NCBI RefSeq assembly: GCF_026155325.1
Contig: NZ_JAPFPW010000001.1
Coordinates: 124,001 to 188,000, forward strand
DNA: 64,000 bases
Direction: 5' to 3'
Source of the DNA: Desulfobotulus pelophilus
Lineage (GTDB): Bacteria; Desulfobacterota; Desulfobacteria; Desulfobacterales; ASO4-4
The notes under the pieces were generated by a model. The model was not told where the DNA came from and made no database searches. It worked only from the letters and a program-made list of their open reading frames with translations. Numbering within the stretch: position 1 is the stretch's first letter; each line of letters opens with the position of its first letter. The position numbers and the translations under genes are program-made. Positions 1 through 8,333 of the stretch are shown here, piece by piece.

Positions 1-1867
1 CCATACTGACCCCATCCCGTACATGGGTGATAAGGATAAGAGCCGACATGGAAGGAGCCAGTTTGTCATGACTGTTTTTACCGCCACCTTGATTTTCTAT
101 AAAGTAGAGAGGTTTGGATAGCTTGCCGATGTCATGGTAATAGCCGCCCACACGGGCCAGGAGCGAGTGAGCACCAATTTCAGATGCGGCTGCTTCTGCC
201 AGCGTGCCTACAATCATGGCGTGGTTATAGGTCCCGGGAGCCTCCAGCATGAGACGCCGGAGCAGGGGTTGTTCGGGATTGGCCAGCTCCAGCAGTTTAA
301 TGTCTGTTGTGTAATCAAAGATAATTTCAAGAAGCGGGACGAGTCCAGCTGTAAGAATACCCGAGAGCATGCCACCCGTAAAGGCCAGGATAAGCATCCA
401 GAAGAAGAGGGACAAGGAAATATTTTCCATCTGCAGCAAAAGGGCAAGGGCGAGAAAGATATGGAAAAGCCCCAGTTTCCATCCTGCCTTCACAAAAACT
501 TTCCGTTCCTTGCAGTCCTGCATCCAGTATGCGCCCATGGCCCCGCTCAGGATAAAGAAAAGAGCCAGCGCAAGGTCCGCTTTCAGCACAATGGCTGTCA
601 GGCTGCCCATGACCAGTGCAAAGGGCAGTGCCTGGGTCATGGTAAAAAAGAGACAGATAAGCATGGCGGCTCCGGCTACAGGCAGAACGATGAGCAGGGG
701 CGTGGGAGAAGTAAAGCTGGCTGCTTCGCTGACCATGGGCAGGGTGAGAACCTGAAAGCCCTTAGCCATGGCAAGTACAGAAAGGAGCACTGTGGTTAGC
801 AGAAACATGTTTTTGTTAGGATTGCGGCTCTGGGATAGGGGACGACGGAAGCATAGGCAGTAAGCCGTAAGAAGAATGAGGAGTGAAAGAAATACGTTTC
901 CTGCATTGCTTCGGAAGATGTCCTGAGTGCGGATCTGAGAGGCTAGTGCGTCAAGTTTTATTTTGTGCACTGGCGTTACTCGTTCACCTTCCCGGAGAAG
1001 CATTTCTCCAGCCTTAATCTGGTACAGAACCGGTTTTACCGTGCTGGTAGCCTCTCTGGTTCTTTTCTGGGTCTCACTGCGGTTAAGGGTGATATTGGGC
1101 CGTATGAGACGTTGGCTGAGATCCACAATGAGATTGATCTGGTTGTAATGCATGCCCCGCAGCAGGGGTTCTCCCACAATGCGCACCATGGTTCGGGCCT
1201 GATCCGGTCCATAAAAGCGGCGGAGATTGGTTTCGGTGGTTTCTTTATCGCTTTCAAGGGTACGAAGGGTGACCCCTCTGTCCTGTTCATCCAGAAGAAC
1301 GGTTTTGTTGGCTACCACACCGTTTTCATAAATTGCCCGCAGGATTTCCGTTATTTTGTCTTCGATGTTTTGAGAAAAGGCTTCTCTTTCCAAAAGCCGA
1401 AAAGCGCCTTCGCTGACGGGGATTCCGAGGAGATTTTCGAAGCGTGGTTTGGCTGTCCATACCTTTTGGGAACGCAGAGCATCCATGGAAAGAGGTGCGG
1501 TTTCTCCGGAGGGCAGGGGGACGGGTTCTTCCAGAAGCTGGCGCATTTCATGGAACCCTGCTTGAACATTGGCAATGACCTTGGGTCCCAGGCCTTCATC
1601 CAGATCATAGACTACGCGTACAGAGGCAGCGGCAAGCTGTCGGCTGGTTTCCGTGGCCTCACTGTTTTCAATGATAAAATTCCTGGGAGCCTTGATATTA
1701 CGGGGAGCCACATCACCAACGTCCAGGTGGTACTGGAGGGATGGCATATCGGGGACCATGAAAAGGGAAAGGGATACAAGTATGATGCAAAGCAGGCCCA
1801 GTCGGATACCCGTGTGGGTGACGAGGAAACGGGTTATGGCTTTTTTCTGATGGGAGAAGTTTCTCAT
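1..1867 (-). CDS. 7TM-HD family phosphohydrolase (PgpH-like), 3' end outside window
   Basis: Membrane phosphohydrolase of the 7TMR-HD family; characterised members such as Listeria PgpH hydrolyse the second messenger c-di-AMP. The 622 visible codons start MRNFSHQKKA. They show one N-terminal membrane segment (about residues 12-35), a large extracytoplasmic 7TMR-HDED-type region, a run of hydrophobic helices from about residue 325 to 500, and the start of a cytoplasmic HD domain with GTYNHAMIVG and the metal-binding YYHDIGK motif. The stop lies beyond the left edge. The start overlaps the phoH stop by 4 nt (ATGA), so the two are co-transcribed; ybeY commonly follows in this arrangement. Family assignment is firm. 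The substrate is inferred from the family. Confidence 0.9.
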   Translation of the reverse strand, partial: MRNFSHQKKAITRFLVTHTGIRLGLLCIILVSLSLFMVPDMPSLQYHLDVGDVAPRNIKAPRNFIIENSEATETSRQLAAASVRVVYDLDEGLGPKVIANVQAGFHEMRQLLEEPVPLPSGETAPLSMDALRSQKVWTAKPRFENLLGIPVSEGAFRLLEREAFSQNIEDKITEILRAIYENGVVANKTVLLDEQDRGVTLRTLESDKETTETNLRRFYGPDQARTMVRIVGEPLLRGMHYNQINLIVDLSQRLIRPNITLNRSETQKRTREATSTVKPVLYQIKAGEMLLREGERVTPVHKIKLDALASQIRTQDIFRSNAGNVFLSLLILLTAYCLCFRRPLSQSRNPNKNMFLLTTVLLSVLAMAKGFQVLTLPMVSEAASFTSPTPLLIVLPVAGAAMLICLFFTMTQALPFALVMGSLTAIVLKADLALALFFILSGAMGAYWMQDCKERKVFVKAGWKLGLFHIFLALALLLQMENISLSLFFWMLILAFTGGMLSGILTAGLVPLLEIIFDYTTDIKLLELANPEQPLLRRLMLEAPGTYNHAMIVGTLAEAAASEIGAHSLLARVGGYYHDIGKLSKPLYFIENQGGGKNSHDKLAPSMSALILITHVRDGVSM

Positions 1868-2874
1868 GATTGTTCCGGAGGGAGAGTCTCCGTACCGGTC
1901 TCCTTTGCCTGAAGTTTTTCATAGGCATCGATGATGCGCCGGACAATATGATGACGAACCACATCTTTTTGATGGAAAAAGGTAAAGGCTATGCCTTCCG
2001 TACCCTGGAGAATGTCCATGGCCTGGAGGAGGCCGGATTTTTTTCTTGAGGGAAGATCAATCTGAGTGACATCTCCCGTAACGATGGTTCTGGAGTTGAA
2101 GCCGATGCGGGTAAGAAACATTTTCATCTGCTCTGCTGTTGTATTCTGGGCTTCATCCAGAATAATAAAGGCATCGTTCAGAGTCCGGCCCCGCATGAAG
2201 GCAAGGGGAGCCACTTCAATAACACCCTGCTGGATAAAGGCTTCTGCCTTTTCAAATTTCATCATGTCATGCAGGGCATCATAAAGTGGCCGGAGGTAGG
2301 GATCTATTTTTTCCGCCAGATCACCGGGAAGAAAGCCCAGGGATTCGCCGGCTTCCACAGCGGGCCGGGTGAGAATGATCCGGCTGACTTCCCCCTTTGT
2401 CAGGGCTGCTACGGCCATGGCCATGGCAAGATAGGTTTTTCCGGTGCCGGCAGGGCCGATGCCAAAGACAATATCATGGGAACGAATGGCGTCGATGTAG
2501 CTTTTCTGACTGGGGTTTTTGGGTGTGACACAGCGTTTTTTTGCTGTAATATAAATGGTGTCCAGAAAAATTTTTTTGAGATCCACTTTGTCGTTGGCCT
2601 GGATAGCCTGCACGGCATAGTCGATGTCGTTGGGGTAAACAGGGTAGCCACTGCGCATGAGTCCATAGAGCTGGTCCAACACCTGTCGGGCCAGCTCTAT
2701 CTGACTGGGCTCTCCTTCCAGTATCAGTTTATCTCCTCTGGAATGAAGTGAGATGGCAAGGCTGGAAGCAATACGGTGGAGGTTGCGGTTTTGTTCACCA
2801 AACAGCTGGCGTGCCAGCAGGGGATCATCAAAGGAATGGCTTGCCTGGGTCTGCTCGTTCTTTTGGTTTTTCAT
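1864..2874 (-). CDS. phoH: PhoH family ATPase
   Basis: PhoH-like P-loop ATPase of 336 residues. It has an N-terminal KH-like segment (about 30-75), a Walker A GPAGTGKT near residues 140-147, and a Walker B FIILDEAQ near 237-243. PhoH-like proteins of this length are usually encoded with ybeY and a 7TM-HD gene and are linked to RNA metabolism and ribosome maturation. The reading frame stays open upstream to 3066, but I chose the ATG at 2874 because the homologous region (MKNQKNEQ) begins there and the upstream translation is Pro/Arg-rich and unlike the family. The Shine-Dalgarno sequence is weak (ACAGG). It is first in an operon with the 7TM-HD gene. Confidence 0.9.
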   Translation of the reverse strand: MKNQKNEQTQASHSFDDPLLARQLFGEQNRNLHRIASSLAISLHSRGDKLILEGEPSQIELARQVLDQLYGLMRSGYPVYPNDIDYAVQAIQANDKVDLKKIFLDTIYITAKKRCVTPKNPSQKSYIDAIRSHDIVFGIGPAGTGKTYLAMAMAVAALTKGEVSRIILTRPAVEAGESLGFLPGDLAEKIDPYLRPLYDALHDMMKFEKAEAFIQQGVIEVAPLAFMRGRTLNDAFIILDEAQNTTAEQMKMFLTRIGFNSRTIVTGDVTQIDLPSRKKSGLLQAMDILQGTEGIAFTFFHQKDVVRHHIVRRIIDAYEKLQAKETGTETLPPEQS

Positions 2875-3227
2875 ACCTGTTCGGCGGTGTGCGCCGTCCT
2901 GTGTTGATGAGTGCCGGGGGCAGAAAGCACACGGCCCCAATCCCCGCGAAACTTTAGGGGGTGGGGCTGGGTGGGTCTGGCAATCCGGCCAGAGTCGTCT
3001 CTGCGACACTCCTTTCATAGCATATTCTGTTTTCCAAAGGCAAACACGAGAAGCCAGGAAAAGCAAAGCCCTGTTATTGACGCCACATGGGGGATCTGTT
3101 ACGAAAATATGGCTGTTTTCCGATATCTTCGTATTTAAAATTGAAAGGTTGCCAGGTGTTTCATGGCGTTTTATAAAGCAGGTAAGCGTATGGTTTTTTA
3201 ACCCTCTGGGCAGAAAGATGAGGCAGG
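2875..3227. other. Intergenic region between divergent phoH and cvpA
   Basis: About 350 bp between divergent genes, with no convincing ORF. The part next to phoH (2890-3010) is GC-rich with several short complementary tracts and could form a structured phoH leader, but I recognise no known riboswitch. A possible sigma-70 promoter for cvpA is TTGACG at 3077-3082 with a 17-bp spacer and TACGAA at 3100-3105. Its -10 is poor, so this is tentative. Confidence 0.35.
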
Positions 3228-3773
3228 ATGAATCCGCTTGATATGGGTATTCTTTGTATTGTGGGATTTTGTCTGATCCGCGGTATTTTTCGCGGTCTGA
3301 TCCGGGAGGCCTCCTCCATAGTCGGTGTTCTTGCTGGGTTTTATGCGGCCTTTACCTATTACCCCTTATTAACAGATAAAATAGCGACCTGGTTTGCCGA
3401 GCCTGATATGGCAAGAATGTTGGCTTTTCTGGCTATCTTCCTTGGTGTTTTTATGACGGTTGCCCTTCTGGGAGCTCTGCTCCGTACGGTTCTTTCCGTG
3501 GTCTTTCTGGGTTGGGTGGATCGTCTGGCCGGAGGCGGTTTTGGTTTTGTAAAAGGGATTCTCATTGTTTCTGTTCTTCTTGTGGCGCTGGCGTCCTTTC
3601 TGCCAAGGGAGAATCGTCTTCTGGCAGAGTCAGGTCTGGCTCCCCGTGCCATGGTAATTTCTGAAGGGCTTGTGTCCATGGTGCCGCAGGAATTAAAAGA
3701 TCAGTTTCATGATAAAGTCAGCTCGCTGAGAAATGCATGGCCGGAAAAGGAAAAGGGACGTTTTGAAAAATGA
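3228..3773 (+). CDS. cvpA: CvpA family membrane protein
   Basis: Integral membrane protein of 181 residues, the usual CvpA length. It starts MNPLDMGILCIVGFCLIRGIFRG, where the short GxxRG(I/L)xRE motif after the first helix is typical of CvpA/colicin V production proteins. Four hydrophobic helices follow, at about residues 5-25, 30-50, 60-85 and 100-125, before a charged C-terminal tail. The role of CvpA is poorly defined; in enterobacteria it affects colicin V release and envelope stress tolerance. It overlaps the downstream mazG start and so heads a cvpA-mazG-hisHF operon. The start ATG has a modest upstream AGGCAGG. Confidence 0.85.
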   Translation: MNPLDMGILCIVGFCLIRGIFRGLIREASSIVGVLAGFYAAFTYYPLLTDKIATWFAEPDMARMLAFLAIFLGVFMTVALLGALLRTVLSVVFLGWVDRLAGGGFGFVKGILIVSVLLVALASFLPRENRLLAESGLAPRAMVISEGLVSMVPQELKDQFHDKVSSLRNAWPEKEKGRFEK

Positions 3774-4581
3774 ACTGAGTGACGTGTGGAGTGCAGAATG
3801 CTCGCTGGTGTCTTTATGGCAGATTCTCAAGCGTCTGCGGGGTGAAGGTGGGTGCCCATGGGATCAGAAACAGACTCCTGAGTCTATGATTTCATACTTT
3901 TTCGGTGAAAGCTATGAGCTGGCCGATGCCGTTGACGAGGGCCGTCCGCAGGAGGTATGTGAGGAGTTGGGAGATGTTTTGTTCCAGCTCCTTTTCATTG
4001 CCTTTCTTTATGAAGAAAAAGGAGCGTTCCGCTTACAGGATGTGTTGAGAGCCATTGAAACCAAGCTGATCCGGCGTCATCCCCATGTGTTTGGCGAAGA
4101 AAAACTGGATACCGTGGAAGCGGTGGCACAGCGATGGGAAGAAATCAAGGGTGTGGAAAAGATGGAAAACAGCCGTCAATTTTCTGTTCTGTCTGGTATC
4201 CCCCGCAGTCAGCCATCCCTTGCCCTTGCCATGGAAGTTTCCCGAAAAGTGGCTACGGTTGGTTTTGACTGGCAGAAAGAAGAGCAGGTCTGGGAAAAGG
4301 TGAACGAAGAGATGGCGGAATTCCGTCAGTCTCTTGATCAGAATGACCCGGATCAGGCGGCTATGGAGTTTGGAGATCTGCTGTTTTCTCTGGTGAATGT
4401 GGCCCGTTTCCGGGCAATCGATCCTGAGCAGTCCCTTACGAATATGGTGGTCAAATTTACCCGTCGTTTCCAGCATATGGAGGCGGCACTTCTGGATGCA
4501 GGAAAACAGGCCGCCGATCAAGGCCCGCAAGAACTGGAACGCTTATGGCAGGCGGCTAAGGCCTGTGAGCTGAAGGAATAA
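3763..4581 (+). CDS. mazG: MazG nucleoside triphosphate pyrophosphohydrolase
   Basis: Two-domain all-alpha NTP pyrophosphohydrolase of about 272 residues, which converts (d)NTPs to (d)NMP and PPi. The N-terminal domain carries CPWDQKQTPESM and the metal-binding helices GESYELADAVDEG and EELGDVLFQLLF. The second domain repeats the fold with EKVNEEMAEF and EFGDLLFSLVN. I prefer the TTG at 3763 because GGAAAAGGGACG lies just before it. The in-frame ATG at 3733 would overlap cvpA by 41 nt and lacks a ribosome site. hisH starts 4 nt after the stop. MazG cleans the nucleotide pool and belongs to the same fold superfamily as HisE; any link to the adjacent his genes is speculative. Confidence 0.9.
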   Translation: MKNELSDVWSAECSLVSLWQILKRLRGEGGCPWDQKQTPESMISYFFGESYELADAVDEGRPQEVCEELGDVLFQLLFIAFLYEEKGAFRLQDVLRAIETKLIRRHPHVFGEEKLDTVEAVAQRWEEIKGVEKMENSRQFSVLSGIPRSQPSLALAMEVSRKVATVGFDWQKEEQVWEKVNEEMAEFRQSLDQNDPDQAAMEFGDLLFSLVNVARFRAIDPEQSLTNMVVKFTRRFQHMEAALLDAGKQAADQGPQELERLWQAAKACELKE

Positions 4582-4584
4582 AAC

Positions 4585-5217
4585 ATGATTGCTGTGGTGG
4601 ATTATGATGCAGGAAACCTGACCAGTGTGGGCAGAGCCCTTGCCCATCTTGGCCAGAAGTATGTGATTACCCGGAACCATGATGAAATTATGGGGGCTGA
4701 CAGGGTCGTATTTCCCGGGGTGGGGGCAGCGGCTTCCGCCATGGAGAGCCTGCGCAGGTATGGCCTTGCTGATGTGTTGAAAAGGGTGCTGGCTTCGGGC
4801 CGACCGCTGCTGGGTATCTGCCTGGGAACCCAGATCATAACCGGTTACAGTGAAGAAGGGAGTGTCCCTTGTCTGGATCTGATTCCGGGAAGAGTGAGAG
4901 CCTTTCCCCTTGCCATGACAGAGGATGGAGGCAGGCCGTTAAAGATTCCCCATATGGGATGGAATACGGTGGTTGTCCGGAAGCCTCATCCCGTTCTGCA
5001 GGATATGGAAGAGGGGGATGCCTTTTATTTTGTCCATGGCTACTATCCGGAGCCTGAAAACAGGGAGCATATTCTGGCCACCACGGCCTACGGCATTGAT
5101 TTTGTTTCCGCCATGGGATTCGAAAACCTTGTGGCTACTCAGTTCCATCCGGAAAAAAGTGGGGAGCCCGGCCTGAGGCTGTTGGATCACTTCTGCCGCT
5201 GGGAGGGGCGTCCATGA
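4585..5217 (+). CDS. hisH: Imidazole glycerol phosphate synthase, glutaminase subunit
   Basis: Class I glutamine amidotransferase of 210 residues. It releases ammonia from glutamine and channels it to HisF for imidazole ring closure in histidine synthesis. The N-terminus [16 protein letters not shown] is characteristic. The nucleophile is Cys79 in LLGICLGTQ, and the catalytic His188/Glu190 lie in QFHPEKSG near the C-terminus. The oxyanion-region motif FPGVGAA is at about 43-49. The gene sits between mazG (3-nt gap) and hisF (4-nt ATGA overlap), so subunit production is translationally coupled. No other his gene is present in the window, so the pathway genes are dispersed. Confidence 0.95.
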   Translation: MIAVVDYDAGNLTSVGRALAHLGQKYVITRNHDEIMGADRVVFPGVGAAASAMESLRRYGLADVLKRVLASGRPLLGICLGTQIITGYSEEGSVPCLDLIPGRVRAFPLAMTEDGGRPLKIPHMGWNTVVVRKPHPVLQDMEEGDAFYFVHGYYPEPENREHILATTAYGIDFVSAMGFENLVATQFHPEKSGEPGLRLLDHFCRWEGRP

Positions 5218-6002
5218 AAAGTACCATGACCAAGCGTATCATTCCCTGTCTTGATGTGCGTGAAGGCAGAACCACCAAAGGTGTGAAGTTTGAAAACAAT
5301 GTGGATATCGGCGATCCGGTTGAAATGGCCCGTCATTATTATGAAACCGGTGCCGATGAGCTGGTTTTTTATGATATTACGGCATCCCATGAAAAACGGG
5401 GTATCATGATTGATGTGGTGCGCAGGGTGGCGGAAACCATTTTTATTCCCTTTTCTGTGGGCGGTGGCATTGCGTCTGTGGCGGATATGAGGGATGTCCT
5501 GCTGGCAGGTGCAGAAAAGGTCAGTGTCAATTCTGCTGCCATCCGGAGTCCGGAGATTATTGCCAAAGGTGCTGATGCCTTTGGCAGTCAGTGTATTGTG
5601 GTGGGAATGGATGTGAAAAAAGTTGAGAAGAGCGAAACCATCCCTTCCGGATATGAGATGGTGATCCATGGAGGAAGAACCTTTACGGGTATGGACGCCC
5701 TTTTCTGGGCAAAGGAAGTCCATCGCCTGGGAGCAGGAGAAATCTGCCTGAACTCCATTGATGCGGACGGAACCCGTGATGGGTATGAATTAGCACTGAC
5801 CGCCATGATCTCCGGGGCTGTTTCCATTCCGGTGATTGCTTCCGGCGGAGGCGGTACTCCTTTACACCTGGAAAAGGTGTTGACCGAAGGCAGGGCGGAC
5901 GCGGCACTGATTGCTTCCATGGTCCATTATGGGGATTACACCCTGCCCGGCATCAAAGATCATCTCCATGCTGCCGGTATTCCCGTCCGGCGGCGGTGGT
6001 AA
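5214..6002 (+). CDS. hisF: Imidazole glycerol phosphate synthase, cyclase subunit
   Basis: A (beta/alpha)8-barrel of 262 residues. It uses HisH-derived ammonia and PRFAR to make imidazole glycerol phosphate and AICAR. The catalytic aspartates fit D14 in IIPCLDV and D133 in VVGMDVKK. Phosphate-binding loops PFSVGGGI and VIASGGGG are intact. The start ATG overlaps hisH and follows GGAGGGGCG. The HisF-specific [18 protein letters not shown] segment and complete catalytic residues argue for true HisF rather than the PseA/WbuZ-type paralogues of surface-sugar clusters. A short GC stem with four T residues follows the stop. Confidence 0.95.
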   Translation: MKSTMTKRIIPCLDVREGRTTKGVKFENNVDIGDPVEMARHYYETGADELVFYDITASHEKRGIMIDVVRRVAETIFIPFSVGGGIASVADMRDVLLAGAEKVSVNSAAIRSPEIIAKGADAFGSQCIVVGMDVKKVEKSETIPSGYEMVIHGGRTFTGMDALFWAKEVHRLGAGEICLNSIDADGTRDGYELALTAMISGAVSIPVIASGGGGTPLHLEKVLTEGRADAALIASMVHYGDYTLPGIKDHLHAAGIPVRRRW

Positions 6003-6014
6003 CACCCCGCATCC

Positions 6015-6034
6015 GGCATGGAGATGCCGTTTTC
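6015..6034 (+). terminator. Short intrinsic terminator after hisF
   Basis: Six-base-pair stem CGGCAT/ATGCCG (6015-6020 and 6025-6030) with a GGAG loop, followed by TTTT. It lies 12 nt after the hisF stop and before the convergent minus-strand gene. The stem is short, so strength is uncertain. Confidence 0.5.
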
Positions 6035-6083
6035 TGAGGTATGAGTCTTCTATGGCTGTCTGGCGGTTAGCAAGGCAGTCATG

Positions 6084-6539
6084 TCAGAAGAAATCTCCCC
6101 TTCGGAATTTTTCCACTTCCACTCTTGCCAGAAGGGCCGTTCGGCGGGCAAGGGTCTGTGCCGGGTCTTCTTCTGTTTCAGCGCTTTCCTTGAAAAGGGA
6201 TTCCGCATCCCGGCCCAGCTTTTCCACCATGGGTTCCAGATCTTTCAGATCCTGAATGGGATTCAGGAGGGCTGAGCTGAAATGATCCATAAGACTGACA
6301 AGATTCCGGGTACGATCTTCCACGGAAGAATCAAAAAGAGTACCCATTCCCATGGCTCTGGGAGGAGGCAGGGGCGTTTGTGCTTTCAGAGTCTGCATGC
6401 TGGAAGATGTCATGGGATTCATGGCCGTTTTAAGGGCATCCTGAAAATCTGTGCCCTGGGTTTTATGGCGCAGATCTGTTTCCGTATTCCGGATATCAGG
6501 GGCCGGTGTATATTCGGGGCGGTTTGTAATGCGGTCCAT
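6084..6539 (-). CDS. Unknown protein with sigma-54 promoter, probably flagellar
   Basis: Hydrophilic 151-residue protein that I do not recognise. It has no signal peptide or membrane segment. The N-terminal 70 residues are rich in Thr/Pro/Gln and look disordered, with DFQDALKTAM. Residues 80-150 are predicted helical (LVSLMDHFSSALL, LKDLEPMVEKLG) and end RRGDFF. AAGGAGG precedes the ATG by 4 nt. A near-perfect sigma-54 promoter lies 46 nt upstream, and flgM lies beyond. Sigma-54 drives middle flagellar genes in many proteobacteria, so a flagellar assembly, export or chaperone role is a reasonable inference, but nothing in the sequence proves it. Confidence 0.75.
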   Translation of the reverse strand: MDRITNRPEYTPAPDIRNTETDLRHKTQGTDFQDALKTAMNPMTSSSMQTLKAQTPLPPPRAMGMGTLFDSSVEDRTRNLVSLMDHFSSALLNPIQDLKDLEPMVEKLGRDAESLFKESAETEEDPAQTLARRTALLARVEVEKFRRGDFF

Positions 6540-6584
6540 ACGGCCTCCTTGGTCAAAGGAAAATCATGTTCGTTTGATAATTTA

Positions 6585-6599
6585 GCAAATGTGGTGCCA
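6585..6599 (-). promoter_or_regulatory. Sigma-54 (-24/-12) promoter
   Basis: On the minus strand the sequence reads TGGCAC-N5-TTGC followed by T. GG and GC are separated by exactly 10 nt, matching the RpoN consensus TGGCACG-N4-TTGCW at all but one informative position. It points at the 151-residue gene starting at 6539. Transcription would begin near 6573. The activator site was not identified. Confidence 0.75.
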
Positions 6600-6763
6600 G
6601 AGTAAAAGCCTTTGGGCCTGCCGCCTCTGTTTTTTGGGTTCCGTTGATAACATGAGCCCTGATAAAGCAAGAGGTACCGCGTAGAGTTTTTTCTGTAGTT
6701 TATAGGTCATGGTTATCAGAAAAGGTCTGTGAGTGTACCCGTGGGGAGGAAGGGGAAGCGAAC

Positions 6764-6788
6764 CCGGTAGGAAAAAAGTTCCTACCGG
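6764..6788 (-). terminator. Hairpin downstream of flgM
   Basis: Perfect 10-bp stem CCGGTAGGAA/TTCCTACCGG with a 5-nt loop, 34 nt past the flgM stop. On the minus strand the U-rich stretch is in the loop rather than after the stem. It may therefore be a factor-dependent terminator or an mRNA-stabilising end rather than a classic intrinsic terminator. Confidence 0.5.
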
Positions 6789-6821
6789 TAAGGCATGAGT
6801 AGAAAGGAGGGGAAGTTTTTT

Positions 6822-7127
6822 CTATATCATGGAATCTCTGTGGGCAGAAAGCATGGCTTTGGCAATTCGTTCAGGATCCGGTGTATAAGTACCGCTTTGG
6901 ATCTGATGTTTCAGCCGTTCAATACGTTCCGACCGGAAATCCTCCACTGATGAGGCTTTTGTCTCGCGGATCTCCATCCGTTCCCGTGAGTTGGAGGAAA
7001 GGCTTACTTTGTCAGCTCGGTTTTCTGCTCCTGCCTTTTGGTTTTCTTTTGTTTTTTCACGAACCTGCTGCGTTTCTTTTGACAGCGAGGCACTTTTTAT
7101 GCCTGAGAGCATGGTATGGATTTTCAT
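6822..7127 (-). CDS. flgM: Negative regulator of flagellin synthesis (anti-sigma-28)
   Basis: FlgM of 101 residues, the usual size. It binds sigma-28 (FliA) until the hook-basal body is complete and is then exported through the flagellar secretion channel. The N-terminal half is polar and disordered (KETQQVREKTKENQKAG). The C-terminal half carries the sigma-28-binding helices with the diagnostic pattern RSERIERLKHQIQSGTYTPDPERIAKAML. The ATG at 7127 follows GGGGGGAAATT. It lies 117 nt downstream of a small gene with a sigma-28 promoter, which suggests late-class expression and autoregulation. Confidence 0.9.
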   Translation of the reverse strand: MKIHTMLSGIKSASLSKETQQVREKTKENQKAGAENRADKVSLSSNSRERMEIRETKASSVEDFRSERIERLKHQIQSGTYTPDPERIAKAMLSAHRDSMI

Positions 7128-7244
7128 AATTTCCCCCCTTCCTTTCCTTATTTGCCATGTATGCCCGAAAACCGTTTTTATAATTCTGGTATGAAAATCA
7201 TACGGGATACAGAGAAAAACAGCTTTTGGCCAGACACTACCACG

Positions 7245-7667
7245 TTATATTCGGCGGTTTTGGGTCTCCGCGGTTGTGCCTGCCAGACGTTTCAGCACAA
7301 TATCCGCATCTTTCAGTGAAACACTCCGTGTTGTCTTCCGGTTCCGGTCATCCAGCGTATTGTAAACAAACTTTTGCTCGCTGTCTTCTCTGACAGAAGA
7401 GCTGGTTTTCCAGCTTTCTTCTTCCGGAAGGGGGTATCTGTTTGTACCCGTGGAATCCTGGGGACCGTCTTTGGTTATTCTTTCAACAATATCCGATGTG
7501 ATTTTCTGGATCATGCTTTCCCTCTTGCCTTCGGCGGAGAGAAGGGTCGGATCTTCCTTGGTCTCAAGGGGCTGTGACGGAGAAGAGTCGTCAGCCAGCC
7601 GCTTACGGGTGATCTGCTGACTGTAAAGCTTCAGGACATTGTGTATCTGATAGCCGGGTACATGCAT
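7245..7667 (-). CDS. Small conserved protein upstream of flgM, function unknown
   Basis: Polar 140-residue protein beginning MHVPGYQIHNVLKLYSQQITRKR. Short proteins with this kind of N-terminus (a predicted helix HNVLKLYSQQI) occur beside flgM in Desulfovibrio-type bacteria; this is from memory and not a search result. The middle is low-complexity and charged, and the C-terminus SVSLKDADIVLKRL is helical. There is no signal peptide or membrane segment. Strong TAAGGAG ribosome site; a sigma-28-type promoter sits 27 nt before the ATG. Context implies late flagellar expression, possibly as a flagellar chaperone or regulatory partner. Confidence 0.75.
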   Translation of the reverse strand: MHVPGYQIHNVLKLYSQQITRKRLADDSSPSQPLETKEDPTLLSAEGKRESMIQKITSDIVERITKDGPQDSTGTNRYPLPEEESWKTSSSVREDSEQKFVYNTLDDRNRKTTRSVSLKDADIVLKRLAGTTAETQNRRI

Positions 7668-7693
7668 GGCCTTCTCCTTATAGTCTGTTGTCC

Positions 7694-7721
7694 CTATCGG
7701 CGTCTGAAAAGGAGAGCTTTA
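7694..7721 (-). promoter_or_regulatory. Sigma-28 (FliA) promoter for the flgM operon
   Basis: On the minus strand: TAAAG, then GCCGATAG, with 16 nt between TAAA and GCCGAT. The consensus is TAAAGTTT-N11-GCCGATAA. Seven of eight -10 positions match. It fires toward the 140-residue gene and flgM, giving FlgM a feedback loop on sigma-28. Confidence 0.7.
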
Positions 7722-7777
7722 GATTTTTTTTAAAGGAATTCTTCCGGACAGATAGTAGGAGAAATTGTTGCAGAAAG

Positions 7778-8281
7778 TCAAGCCATGTAGAGATCCCGGT
7801 AGATACGGACGAAACGCTCGTGGCTGTCAAAGGCCAGAGGAGGGAGGGCCGTCATGGGAAAAAATGCCAGATCCATGGCATCATCTCCGGAGGCAGGTTC
7901 CCCTGAAAAGGTTCGGATAAGAAAGCCTGTGATGAGAACCGCACCGTACATGGCGCTGGGGTGGGCCGTCACTCCGATGAGTTTATGGATTTTGCCACGG
8001 AGGCCTGTTTCTTCAAAAAGCTCTCGTAAAGCTGTGTCTTCGGGGCTTTCTTCCAGTTCCATGAAGCCCCCTGGCAGGCACCACTCCCCTTTTTTAGGGG
8101 GGACGGCACGGCGGACCAGCAGAAGACGGTTCTCTGTATCGATAACCAGAGTACAGGCCGCAGGTATGGGGTTTTCATAGAGAATTTTGCCGCATTCACG
8201 GCAGCAGGAACGGATACGGCCCTCCGTTGTTCGTTGCTCCAGAAGACCAGAGCAAAAAGGGCAGAATTTTTTGGCTGGCAT
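7778..8281 (-). CDS. Nudix hydrolase with N-terminal zinc ribbon
   Basis: 167-residue hydrolase of nucleoside diphosphate-linked compounds. Residues 1-35 form a zinc ribbon with CPFC (Cys7/Cys10) and CREC (Cys27/Cys30), as in NudC-like NADH pyrophosphatases. The Nudix box at about residues 71-93 is complete: GGFMELEESPEDTALRELFEETG fits GX5EX7REUXEEXGU. The C-terminal NudC signature SQPWPFPxS is absent, so substrate is not assigned. It belongs to a common family of about 170-180 residues with probable ADP-ribose/NADH-type activity. It is read as a single gene, with a hairpin 31 nt before its start. Confidence 0.85.
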   Translation of the reverse strand: MPAKKFCPFCSGLLEQRTTEGRIRSCCRECGKILYENPIPAACTLVIDTENRLLLVRRAVPPKKGEWCLPGGFMELEESPEDTALRELFEETGLRGKIHKLIGVTAHPSAMYGAVLITGFLIRTFSGEPASGDDAMDLAFFPMTALPPLAFDSHERFVRIYRDLYMA

Positions 8282-8310
8282 GACTTTTCCCCGATGATTG
8301 ATAAAGCCAT

Positions 8311-8333
8311 GCCGGGAGGGAGTTACTCCCGGC
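8311..8333 (-). terminator. Hairpin between aldolase and Nudix genes
   Basis: Perfect 8-bp stem GCCGGGAG/CTCCCGGC with a 7-nt loop, 174 nt after the aldolase stop and just upstream of the Nudix start. On the minus strand it is followed by ATGGCTTTAT, so the U-tract is poor. It is either the aldolase terminator or a leader hairpin. Confidence 0.4.

Noticed and set aside
965-1912. 315-codon plus-strand ORF inside the 7TM-HD gene
   Set aside because: The minus-strand translation gives a continuous 7TM-HD protein with an HD motif. The plus-strand frame has no similarity to known proteins.
5214-6002. HisF as a surface-sugar (PseA/WbuZ-type) paralogue
   Set aside because: Catalytic aspartates and HisF-specific N-terminal sequence are intact, it is paired with a standard HisH, and no sugar-biosynthesis genes are nearby.
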